Below are positions 1 to 10,199 of a DNA stretch of 64,000 bases, in pieces. How positions within the stretch are numbered: position 1 is the stretch's first letter; every line of letters begins with the position of its first letter. The notes under the pieces were generated by a model. It had not been told where the DNA came from, searched no databases, and was given only the letters and a program-made list of their open reading frames with translations. This DNA is from Hydractinia symbiolongicarpus (Eukaryota; Cnidaria; Hydrozoa; Anthoathecata; Hydractiniidae). The stretch lies in NCBI RefSeq assembly GCF_029227915.1, contig NC_079878.1, positions 62,001 through 126,000 of the forward strand, given 5' to 3'. The translations under genes and the position numbers were made by a program.

Positions 1-9
1 TTAACAAAC

Positions 10-3000
10 CTTTAGCAATTTATGTACATGGTTGCCGATAAAACTTTGGCCATGGTAGGCCTGACGTTCAACACCCATTTTTTGCAGCGTTTTATCTATT
101 GAAGAAGCACAAGGACCAACACCTAAAATAAGATGAACAAACTATTAAACATAGCTTTAGATTGGAGAGAATATAAGGCTTGCATCATAAGATCAGAATG
201 AAAATTATAATTTTGGAAAGTTTTTTTTCGGGAATTAAATTTCTTGGAATTTCCAGACAAAAAAACATTTGCGAATATCACAAAAAATTACTTAGGTAAT
301 AAAAATGATCATACCCACTAAAATTCTTTTGTTGTTTCCCAAGGTTGAGATTTCTAATTCTAATTCTGTGATTTTCTTCTCAGTTTTTATTATACTTTTC
401 TCGTACGTCAGTATATTTCGTTGTAAGCCACCAGATATTACAAGCCAGTTTAACTGATCTTGCTGGTTTGCTAATTTGGCTTTTTCATCTTCCAGCTTTT
501 GCTGCAAGTCATTTGTTTCTTTAAGGACTTCGATGTAGTCACCATAATCTGAATCCAGTTCATTGTCTTCTGTTGCCAACAGCAGAGCTATTTTTACATC
601 ATAGTCTTGGCAAGAAGACTCAAACATTTTAAACATCTTTTGATATACACCCAAGGAAATATGAAGACCAGGAATACAGACCTAAAATTAGGTGTTTATA
701 TAGATTTTATTTTGGGATTATTAAATCAACTTGCAGTGGAAAAGCATAAAAATATGATGTATACTTGATCAATAGGTATGTCAAAAAATATGTTGTCAAT
801 GACATTATAAAATTCTTTCGCATTTTTAGGGCTCCCACCACTTTCACGGAAATCTGCTAAATTTTCTTCAAGTGTCGCCAGTGACCTTTTCTTAAATTTC
901 TTGCGAGTAAACACTGGGATGTTCATTAGTTTTGAGGTAATGTTGCAAAACAAACAGCTGTGACGCCCTAAACACAAATGTTAAAGTATACATATTTTAT
1001 TAGAAACTTTTAAAAATAAACCATTTTTAACTATGCATTTCCCATATCTGCGTAGTAAAAACCCATTGTTAAACTACAGGAACTTTATGAAGTTGCAAAA
1101 AAAGTTCTGTAAAAATTAATTAATTTTGATTATCAACTAGCAACTTGCCCCAGATCTTAAGTAATTAATATTTACCATTTGCACCAGTTATACCATACAT
1201 TGCACACAGAAATTCGTAGTCGCCATACATAAATACACGGAATATCGACTCTTTATATTTGACTTGTTGCAGCATTTTTATTTGTGGTCAAAAATTAATT
1301 AATTTTGATTATCAACTAGCAACTTGCCCCAGATCTTAAGTAATTAATATTTACCATTTGCACCAGTTATACCATACATTGCACACAGAAATTCGTAGTC
1401 GCCATACATAAATACACGGAATATCGACTCTTTATATTTGACTTGTTGCAGCATTTTTATTTGTGGTCGAAACCGTTCAAGGCAGACTCTTAAGTTTGTT
1501 CTTGTGTCTTTCCCTAATTTAAAAAAAAAATATAAAAAATGTTTTGATTTCTACTTTAGATCACTTAGATCATTTCTACTTTAGATCACAATTAGACATC
1601 ACATGCATAGAATTTTGGAAATTCCAGTTTTAATTTTTTTTTTTTCATATTTGTAATATATTGCATTAATGTTTGTTACCTTCAAAAATGCTAAACATTA
1701 TTGTGTTTTCCTTCTTGTTTGGGTTTAGAACATTGCCTATTTGATATGCCATTTTAAAACTATTTCCTCCATGGTCTCCACCAATTTTAACATGGATCTC
1801 ATTGTCAGGAATGAAACTATGTTTTACAAGTAAATTGTGACATTCTAGCTTTTTGAGTTGATACAGAATGTGGCCAACTACATTATACAGATACCCCCAG
1901 GGCCTAGGTATAACGGATACCCTGTTTCCAACTGATAATTTGGTGAGAGGAGCCAGCTCAACTCTCAGTCCTTGGCCTACCCATTCAGCAGCGACACTTC
2001 TTGCTTTTTTTTCTGATTCAATTTTTATGTTGAATGTTTTCAACCAACGTGATATTTCACGTAGTTGATTCCATGGCATGTTTAAATTTGATTTCATTGC
2101 TGTGATGTGATTGGCTGGAATAATGACTTCTGTACCCAAATTTTTAATGATAGTATTTCTGTCACTTTCTTCCATAGACTTTAGCAGTGCTGTGGTCTGT
2201 TTTGTGACAGATTGGGTTTCTTCACCAGACATCAGATGGATTAACTCCTTGGCTGTATTTGCTCTTTTCCGCACATTCCTTTCACATGTTTCATCAGAAG
2301 ACTTGCGAGGAATTCTAATGGGTGTTATTGTCAATGGCTAAAATATGGAACATATGTTATTAATTTGTTTTATGTAAAATGTAATATTACTATTAAAATT
2401 ATCATATTGTTACAGACAATTATGTGTACATTATTTTTAATATAACATAGCATAGTTTTGTATTTTTGTATAAAGTAGTTATACACATTTTTTATATAAG
2501 ATCACTTAACGATGTAGACGCCTTAGCATTTAGGGTGGGCACATCAAAATTTTAGTAAATCTCCTAATATATAGAATGGTTTTTATTGACCCCCAAAACT
2601 TCCTATATTCTGTGACCCCTCTAGCCACTTACTTATATTTATTATTATTTTTAATTATTTACTCTGAACATTTTAAAATTTGTCTTGTTCTTATTATGGC
2701 TTGTTTTTTGTATAAAAAATGTGTATAAGAAACATTTCACTGGAATTGTAAAAAAATGATAACCTAGGTATGCACATATATAGACATATACAAAAGCAAC
2801 TTATTTTCAGTTTTGATTTCAGCCTTAAAATTGCTAAGATCAAAATTTTTTGCTTTATCAGCCGTTTGAAAATCAGTTGCTTGTTAAAAAAAGTCAATGT
2901 CAAATCACTTTTACTGAGTCCACTCCATACATAAGTAATCTTACTTGTGAACTTCCACTGGGCAATTGGACAGTTTTATTCGGCAAGTTTGACTGCTGCA

Positions 3001-3835
3001 TTTTTATTCCAACCACATGAGCAATGCATTCTTCTACCTTTTTCGGTACAGGCTTGGAAGGGCTCAACTGCATCATCTCTAGTGTTGTAAATGACAATGC
3101 TGGAGAGCATGTGTGCGATTGTGCAGACAGCAGTTTAAATGAACAACCACATGTTCCCTTGACAACTCGTGTGTTTAAAATCCTGGAAATGCACAAACCA
3201 GGCGAGACATCCCCGGGTGTTGTTGGGATGCTGCAGGTGGGACATCTATTTGAATTTTCCAACCAATTTGTTAAACACAAGGCACAAAACACGTGGTTAC
3301 ATTGGTTTATCATTAATGGCCTTTTTAAAATATTGCTACACAAAGCACAAATCAGATGTTCCCAGTTGCCTTCACTGATATTTATGTCTGAGAGAACGTT
3401 TCCACTATAGTCAAAAAGTTCAGAGGTTTTTCTGTAAATTTTATTAAGTTCTAGGGGTGTCCAAGTTTTTTCTGCGGAATCCACAGCTTTGTGTGTTGGG
3501 TTACCACCGCCCCTTCTTTTCATAGGTTTGCCACCTCTCTTTTTTTGTGCACTTAATATGCATGTTTTGCACTCGGTGTCTTTATGTGTATACCATTTAA
3601 CAGGCACAATAGCGGTAGCTGAGTCACGTTTTAGGACATTACTTATTGTAGCAAAGCACGAGTGACAGAATTTTTTTGGGTGAATGCCTGCCCGATCAGA
3701 ATAAAAATCAGCTCTGAAAATACTGTCCAAGTTCTTTATGTGCTCTTGGACAATATGTGATCGTCCAGGCAGAGTGTTTCCACATATTCGACACAGCTTG
3801 TTCAACCGAGCTAGGTGTAAATCCCCAGTAGCCAT
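10..3835 (-). CDS. RAG1 N-terminus-like / N-RAG-TP-type transposase-like protein, 3' end beyond window
   Basis: Six exons, all with GT-AG ends and agreeing phases: 3835-2945, 2337-1680, 1513-1355, 967-765, 681-315 and 122-10 (797 codons here; a donor at 9/8 shows the gene continues left). The start ATG at 3835 has a good context (AAGATGG). Residues 1-110 hold a CRICGN motif, an IHPKKFCHSC motif and a W-x2-H-x4-C-x2-C motif in the order seen in the RAG1 zinc-binding region. A C3HC4 RING follows (C163, C166, C179, H181, C184, C187, C198, C201), then a Cys/His cluster near 229-243. The second half has KIGGDHGG, MYGDYEFLCAMYG, GRHSCLFC, a coiled-coil stretch and RQAYHGQSFIGNHVH. These resemble the core of N-RAG-TP elements as I remember them, not the RAG1 core. 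Function is unknown; DNA binding or transposition is inference. It may be a domesticated gene or an intron-bearing element. Confidence 0.8.
1111..1468. repeat. Perfect 2 x 179-bp tandem duplication across exon 3 and its donor
   Basis: Positions 1111-1289 and 1290-1468 are identical base for base by eye. On the minus strand each copy holds the 3' part of exon 3, its donor (ATGG|GTAAAT) and about 65 bases of intron. Only the copy at 1290-1468 joins the real exon start and acceptor at 1513-1515. The other copy has no acceptor AG at its front, so it should be skipped as intron. Perfect identity implies a very recent event or an assembly artefact. Confidence 0.95.
2945..3835 (-). CDS. Exon 1 of the RAG1-N-like gene: zinc-binding region plus RING finger
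   Basis: This exon encodes 297 complete codons and ends in phase 0 at donor gtaaga. It carries everything that resembles RAG1: the Cys/His region at residues 15-92, a basic glycine-rich stretch at 98-112 (GKPMKRRGGG), the C3HC4 RING at 163-201, and a trailing Cys-rich segment at 229-243. In RAG1 the equivalent block is the dimerisation/E3-ligase part outside the recombinase core. The RING has all eight metal ligands, so ubiquitin-ligase activity is possible but untested. The exon is open throughout, with no stops or frameshifts, which argues against a decayed copy. Confidence 0.8.
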
Positions 3836-4282
3836 CTTGAACTTTAACAAAAATTTTGAAAAAAAAGTACCTAATGTTTGATACAATATCAATTCGTAAT
3901 GTACTGATACACCTACAGTTCTTTTTTTATTCGTATCTCGTAACTATCTTGGAATGATTTTTATAAAAATTATCTGTGGGATAACTTCGTATCTGAAAAT
4001 ATTTTGCTTTAAGTTGGCATGGTGTCCACAGTCTTCAAAATGGAGGTTGAAAGTTTTTGTTTTGTTTTAGCTAGGCAACAAGCGAATAGCTTTGTATTTG
4101 AATTAATCTTATTGGTATAGGACTATATTTTATTTAAACCACTTAGTTTCCAGTCCTTAAGTTGGTTTATGTGATTAAAATGCCTATTAAACCTGGTGCT
4201 AGCTACCCTAAAATTTGTTTACTTTTAAGCGCAACTCGCCCCAGTCCTTATTTTAAATTTTTTTTTGACATGCGCAGTCTGA

Positions 4283-4452
4283 GTTTCCGAAATCTCGCTA
4301 GCTGAAACAGCCGTGGCTCAGGGGTGGAAGAGAGCCCGGGGACAAAGACGCTGTTAACGAGCTTGCATGAATTAACTGTTACTTTGGCGCCTGTTAAAAC
4401 CGAAGAGAGTTTGGCTCACCATTATGGCCGCTTTCTGTATTGTTGATCCTTG
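4283..4452 (+). promoter_or_regulatory. Promoter-like CpG-bearing stretch and candidate first exon of a plus-strand transcript
   Basis: This stretch is clearly richer in G+C and CpG than its surroundings and holds an ATGCGCAGT motif. An ATG in good context lies at 4424 (ATTATGGCC), followed by 29 open bases and a donor (CCTTG|GTATGT at 4453). It lies head-to-head with the RAG1-N-like gene, whose start is at 3835. Joining this exon to the acceptor just before PDCL (9266-9267) would close the small frame after nine codons, leaving PDCL's own ATG downstream. It could therefore be a PDCL 5' leader exon with a short upstream ORF. An unrelated small gene is equally possible. Confidence 0.35.
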
Positions 4453-7400
4453 GTATGTTCCGTTTAGAAAGACGGATGTTGTCTTTCTTGGTTCTTCTTA
4501 AAGTCTTCTTGTGTGTAGCACGCTGTTCTTTTTGTAGTAGTTGTTCTTGTATGAAATCGATCCAAATCAACAGGAATCACTAACACTATAAAGTGGTGGG
4601 TAGCTAAGGGCTTGAAATCTGACGTGAGTCTTTTTAGACTCCTGTCAACTATGGAGATACGATGCCCATGCTCTCTAAGGTCGCAATCACAAATCATTTT
4701 GGTTAGGGTGCTTTTGACCTGTCAATTAAGGATTGGGTGGTGGATAGCATTTATGAAATATACAGGATTTTGGAATTAGGATCTTTAATTTTCTAACATA
4801 GGGGGCCAAGCTGGAATTTGAACCTTCCATACTCGTGCCAAAGCAAAAAGAAGTGCTAAAAGAAGAGGCTATTTTGAGAAGTTTATTATCTTGGCATGTT
4901 TTTGTTTACATTTGGGCACTATTATTAAATCCTGGAGCTCACCTTTAATTGTGTACAAAATTTTTAATAATAATAATATCAGAAAAGAGATTAGCTATAA
5001 TACTAATTATTGAGAACCACTTTGGTTTCTTTGCATCCAATAGAAGTTTACTGAAAGTAACAATCACACACGCGCATGGTAAGGGATGCCAGGAACCTCA
5101 GAAGCAATATTTTTTGTTTATTTCATTTTATTCTGCACAACATTTACCCCATACTAGATCTTACACTGATGATTTTTGCCTCTACATGTGTCATATAGTG
5201 GAATTGTATATATAGACTTAGTGGAAGACCATAGTAGACTTCTGAATTTTTCCAATTATTAAAGTAAAGGGCACAATAAATGTCCGGCTGGTCAATCTCA
5301 TCATCCCCAGTGCTGTTTTCACTTTTTGATATTGGGACTGCGTGCAAGAAAAAGTAGATTGTGCCAATATCCAAATTGCAAATATATATTTTTAATCAAA
5401 ACTTCAAGCTCTTCATGTTTGATGCAACGGGTTGACAAATTTCTAAATTTTTTGTGTGCTGACATCTTTAAAGTAGCGGTATGGTAAATAATTACTTTTT
5501 TTACATTTTTTTAAGGGACATCTTACTTTTAAAACTGCTCTTTCCAATGAACTAAATTATATTCCAAAATGTTTCCTTAAAATTGAAGGATTTAGTGTTA
5601 CAAAATCTTCCACTCCATATGTCTTTGTTCTGGTGATCAAATATTTCTGTGCACGAATGATTCACCTTTACTAAAAATAATTTGACCTTCAGCTTTGAGA
5701 ACTGTTTCTGTTTACGCAATAATTATGCATAAGGTGTGAGATACGCGAGACAAAAAGTACTGAAAAAAAGTTGGAATATAACTAATGAATAATTAAATAT
5801 TCTCTTTTCAATTTCTTGTAAACAATCACAGGTTGATAGAAAAAACTTTGTTAACGAATATCTCTAAATAATTTTTTTATAAAATTTTTGGTTGCCTACT
5901 CTTCTTATAAGAGATCTGTCTCAAAAATACATTAGATGACGTCATGAAACTTTCGTTTTCGGCTTCACTAGTGTTTGATCTCTACTCGCGTGTCTTATTT
6001 TAATTTTTGGTCAGCGGATTTGGATGCAGAAGTGATTGAAAGAAAAAGGAAAAAATGAAGTGTTATTTTAAGATCTTATAGATGATTTACGGCATATTTT
6101 TAAAACGATTAAAGTTGAGAAAAAATGAGACACACAATGTAAATTCAGGCTATGCAGAACATGTGGACATATTTTTTAAGGCTTTCGACTATATTTTTTT
6201 TCTGTTACAACATTTTAATATTTTTTTAGTAATATTGTAGAACAAACTTCTGTTAACAAGTACATATATACTTTTGTAATGTTTTTTTTAAATGGAAAGT
6301 TGAAACAAAATGCTTTATACAGAGAATGTGTAATTACCATACTACTAAAAATTCCTAAAACATAACTTTGTGATTGTTTTTATGCCTAATTGGATTTTCC
6401 ATAAACTTATTCACAAGTATATATATAATATACAGTAAGTTTGTGACAGGCATAGCTGATGTATTTATTTTTGTTCAAGTCACTAAAAAATGCATGTCTC
6501 AAAATGTTAATTGACAAATATATGTGTCATGATGTCAATAAAGCTATTTTAATGTCAATAACCTAAGATGTGCATATTTTACATGGCTAACCTAAATTAT
6601 ATTAATAAAGGTATACCACAATGCTCTATTAACTTTGAGGCCAAAAACAAGGTGGTGACACCAGTTGCTTTTTACCAAGCAGGTAACTAGGCACCACCCA
6701 GAACCAAAATGGAACCAATTTCCTAAAGCTGGGTCCACCCACCTGTTTTAGAACAGACAGATGACCTCCTTTAAACCTTAATATCCATTTGTCAAAAGCA
6801 CATGATCTTTCAAGCTCAACACAATGTAGGCACATCATTTTGATCAGTTTTTCAATATGTACACAACACGGAATGTTAAACAATTTGTAAAAAATTCTTT
6901 GTGTATATAAATTCAAATGACAGATTTTTCAAATTTTTTTCTGTCTAATTGGATTTGTTTGCTGGTCTATCAACTAGTTGAAACTAACAGTCATGTTTTC
7001 TTATGTATAGTCCTTTTTTGCCAGTCTGGGGATAAGTGCACTTACTGGTAACTTTGTAAACATTCGCAACTGACCTACTGTTACTACCAAAAGTCTTGTT
7101 TCTTCACACGGACTGAAACAGACACTTTTCCTTTGTTGGGAATTTATCAGATTTTTTCAATTCCTGTCAAAGTATTAGTCTGTGTCAGCAATATTTTGGT
7201 GCTTACAGACCTGTTCCCCAATAGCCCACTAACCAACTAAGATATTTCTGAGGCCAAAATTTTTAGACAGAGTATTTGACATTTCTTAGCTTATTTTTCT
7301 GATAAATCTCGGCTGTTTGAAGCTAATAAAATTGCCAAAAATTTATTGACAAGATGTTAAGGCAAAGGATTTTTGAAAAAAAATAATTTAAAGAAAGCAA

Positions 7401-9265
7401 TTTCTGAACACTGGAGAGTTATTTTGTTAAAAGTTATTAAATTTTTTTATCTGTATATATATTTAGTTTTGACATACATGTTAGTATCATAAAAAAGCTT
7501 TTAAGATGTATATATGTTTTCCTCATCCAGGTAACGACGGTCAAGTGAATTTTGTCCAGACAGGTAAACAATGCTGAATACTTTTATTTACATTTTCATT
7601 TTTTGTATAATTAATTTGATGTATATTATGTTGTTCAGGTATAATAAAGTTTTTACTTCAACTTCATAATTTATGCATTATACTTTTTTTGCTTCTTCCT
7701 TACTGTGAAAAAAAAAATAATAAAAAGTGTAAATGCACAGGCTTTGAAGAAATCATTTTGTTAATAAATTGTACCCATTTTCTTTAAAAACTCTTAAAAT
7801 GCCTAATTTCGGAAACTCAAGAAGTACAGCTAATGCCAAACTATGTTTATGCTATGTAATTGCTATAAATTGGCCTGAGAACATCCCATAAGAACTTTCA
7901 AGTTAATAATCCTCTTTGTACTTAATGGACCTGGGATGCTTAATGTTATGTCAACCCCTTGCCTTATGTGTGAGAGAATTTATACTTTTATACTTTTATA
8001 TAATTATAATATAAAAATATATATAAAAAAATTTTGAATTAATAAATTGACTTTCTTGATTTTACTATATCTATATGTATAAAATTTATGATATATTTAC
8101 ATTGCTATTTTTTCAGTCTGCAAATTTTACATGATACTTTTAAACAAATTACATGTCCTTATTTTTAGGGTAGCCGTTATGTTTGGGAGAAAACTTGTCG
8201 TTTAGGTGGTTATTCCTTTATAAACAGGGACTGAATTTTCTTTCACTTTAAAGCTGACATTTTGTGTATTTTTATGTGATTTAGCTTTTTAATTTTGCTG
8301 ACTGTGATACATTCAGACTACATTTCATGCAGTGGCTTAACGTCACACCAAACCCTAACACCGCCTTAACATCACACCTAAATAAATCTATGCTGCACAA
8401 AACTTCACCTCCTGTCCTGCGAAAAAACACTTTAACACTCTGTAAGTATATAAACAAGATACTTTTAAATTTCCTTTGAACATTAAGCTACAATAACAAC
8501 AGGCAAATATTTTATTTTTCACAAAAATCCAGAAAATAGCATAAACGTTCCTGTGTCTTTTTTGCACTAAAGCTTCAACACCATTTGCTTTACTTGAATT
8601 TGAGAAATTGATGAAATAGCAAAACACAACAGTCTGCCCCAGACCAACCCCTTGCTACATGGTAGCATTTAAAAAAAATTAAGTAAAATTAGTCACAAAT
8701 AAATCTTCTTTACAATGTTTTTAAACCAATCAGGTTTGTTTTTAAACCTGATATTTTTTTCAAAATCACAAACTTTATTATGAAGACAATAAAGTCACAG
8801 CCGCTGATGACCAGAACTTCAAATAAATGATATTATCCTTATCTTTTATAAGAGCTTTTTAATTTATTTATCCTTTTAATCAGAAAAATGATGTTGAGCT
8901 AAATTTTTTTTATTACTTTATTTGATTTTAGTATTTTTCTGCTCTATAAACATGTGTCTTTTTAAATTAGTAATCCTTCTACAGCTTTCAGCTTACAAGA
9001 ACTGGCAAGAGTTTTGTAATCAAACAAACTTTTATTGTTGTTGTTGTTAAATATTTATTTTTTCACACCTTCTGTCCACATATTACAAAATACTGCAACA
9101 GAAGGATCCTATCATGTTCAACATGTGTCATTGTTAAGCATACCTGTATGAATAATTTTAATAAAATATGTATGTGGTTTTCAGAGTTTTAGAGTTTAAC
9201 TTTTTATTGTCTAAATCATTTAAATTATGTTTCAAACATAGTTCAAATGAAAAAATTAATTTTAT
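4453..9265. other. About 4.8 kb with no confident gene
   Basis: No open reading frame here resembles a known protein and stops are dense in all frames. Two short pieces have splice-like borders on the plus strand: 7532-7562 (ccag before, gtaaac after) and 8169 onward (tttttag before). Neither joins the 4424 ATG frame into a longer product: the first gives an immediate stop and the second gives only about 21 residues. They may be untranslated leader exons or chance matches. The rest is AT-rich with no repeat structure I could recognise. Confidence 0.5.
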
Positions 9266-9288
9266 AGATTAAAAATAAGTAATACAAA

Positions 9289-10122
9289 ATGACAGATTTA
9301 GATAGCAAGCTAAGAGGGGAAGAGAATATTAACTATGTATCAGATTCAGATGAGGAAGAATGCAGTCGGGGCAGAGACTTAGATGATGAAAGTTCAACAG
9401 CGAAAGTCGATGTTCCTGCAGAAATAAATGACCTGCCACAATTTGATACGTCTGGACCAAAGACTGGACCCAAAGGTGTTTTAGAAGATTATCGGAGATA
9501 TCAGGAATTAAAAAAGTTACAAGATGCTGAAGAAACAAAGGAAAGAATTGCACTGCATAAAAAACATGCTTTCACTGTTGATGTGGATAAACACAAAGTT
9601 GAGGAAGAGGAAAACTTTGACGTTGATGATGATGATTTTTTGAAGAAATACCACGAGAAAAGGCTTGCTCAGTTGCAAAAGGAAATGGAAAACAAGTTGA
9701 CAGAAAATGCCCCAAAGTTTGGTCAGCTGTTGGAACTAAATGGAAACAAACTAAGTGAGGCTATTGACAAAGAGGATCGCAAGGTCATTATTGTAATCCA
9801 CTTATATGAAGACACAAATTCTTCGTGTAAACAAATGAATGCATGTTTAAAATGTCTTGCGAAGCAGTATCCATACATAAAATTTTGTAAAGTACGAGCT
9901 TCAACAGCCGGACTCAGTTTAAATTTTAAGATGAATGCTTTGCCAGCATTGCAAGTTTACAAAGAACGTGTCTTAATTGGCAATTTTCTAAAGATGCAGG
10001 ACAAACTTGATGAAGAATTTTATGCATCTGATGTTGAAAACTTTTTGATTGATTCTGACATTCTAACAAATGGGACTAATTTCGATCAGGATTTGGTGGA
10101 CAGTGATTATGAACTGGATTAA
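9289..10122 (+). CDS. PDCL: Phosducin-like protein 1 (single coding exon)
   Basis: 277 residues in one uninterrupted exon. The start is fixed by family similarity (MTDLDSKLRGEE, then an acidic serine-rich stretch). Residues 54-65 hold the conserved GPKTGPKGVLEDYRR region, followed by an acidic charged helix section and a C-terminal thioredoxin-like domain (about 140-255) with VIIVIHLYED, KFCKVRAS, NALPALQVYK and LIGNF. The C-terminus is acidic (DSDYELD). The family binds Gbeta-gamma and works with the CCT chaperonin to fold Gbeta; that role is family knowledge. An acceptor-like AG at 9266-9267 leaves a 21-base leader, so an upstream leader exon or spliced-leader addition is likely. The length is close to the usual ~300 residues. 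Identification is firm. Confidence 0.95.
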   Translation: MTDLDSKLRGEENINYVSDSDEEECSRGRDLDDESSTAKVDVPAEINDLPQFDTSGPKTGPKGVLEDYRRYQELKKLQDAEETKERIALHKKHAFTVDVDKHKVEEEENFDVDDDDFLKKYHEKRLAQLQKEMENKLTENAPKFGQLLELNGNKLSEAIDKEDRKVIIVIHLYEDTNSSCKQMNACLKCLAKQYPYIKFCKVRASTAGLSLNFKMNALPALQVYKERVLIGNFLKMQDKLDEEFYASDVENFLIDSDILTNGTNFDQDLVDSDYELD

Positions 10123-10174
10123 ATATGAAAAAGAAGATTTATTTTTTACTAGTCAATATAAAATTATTTCTTGT

Positions 10175-10180
10175 AATAAA
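10175..10180 (+). terminator. Candidate poly(A) signal of PDCL
   Basis: AATAAA lies 53 bases after the PDCL stop codon, in AT-rich sequence. It is the first canonical hexamer downstream. Confidence 0.55.
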
Positions 10181-10199
10181 AGGTTTAAATTAGAAATAT

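Noticed and set aside
1111-1289. A second functional copy of exon 3 in the RAG1-N-like gene
   Set aside because: No acceptor AG precedes this copy, and inclusion would not continue the frame.
1868-3410. Plus-strand open frames opposite the RAG1-N-like gene
   Set aside because: Shadows of the minus-strand coding exons, whose motifs and splice phases are clear.
4424-8225. A 21-residue two-exon protein from the ATG at 4424 joined to 8169
   Set aside because: Phases agree but the product is tiny, unrecognised and ends at once; a leader exon is more likely.
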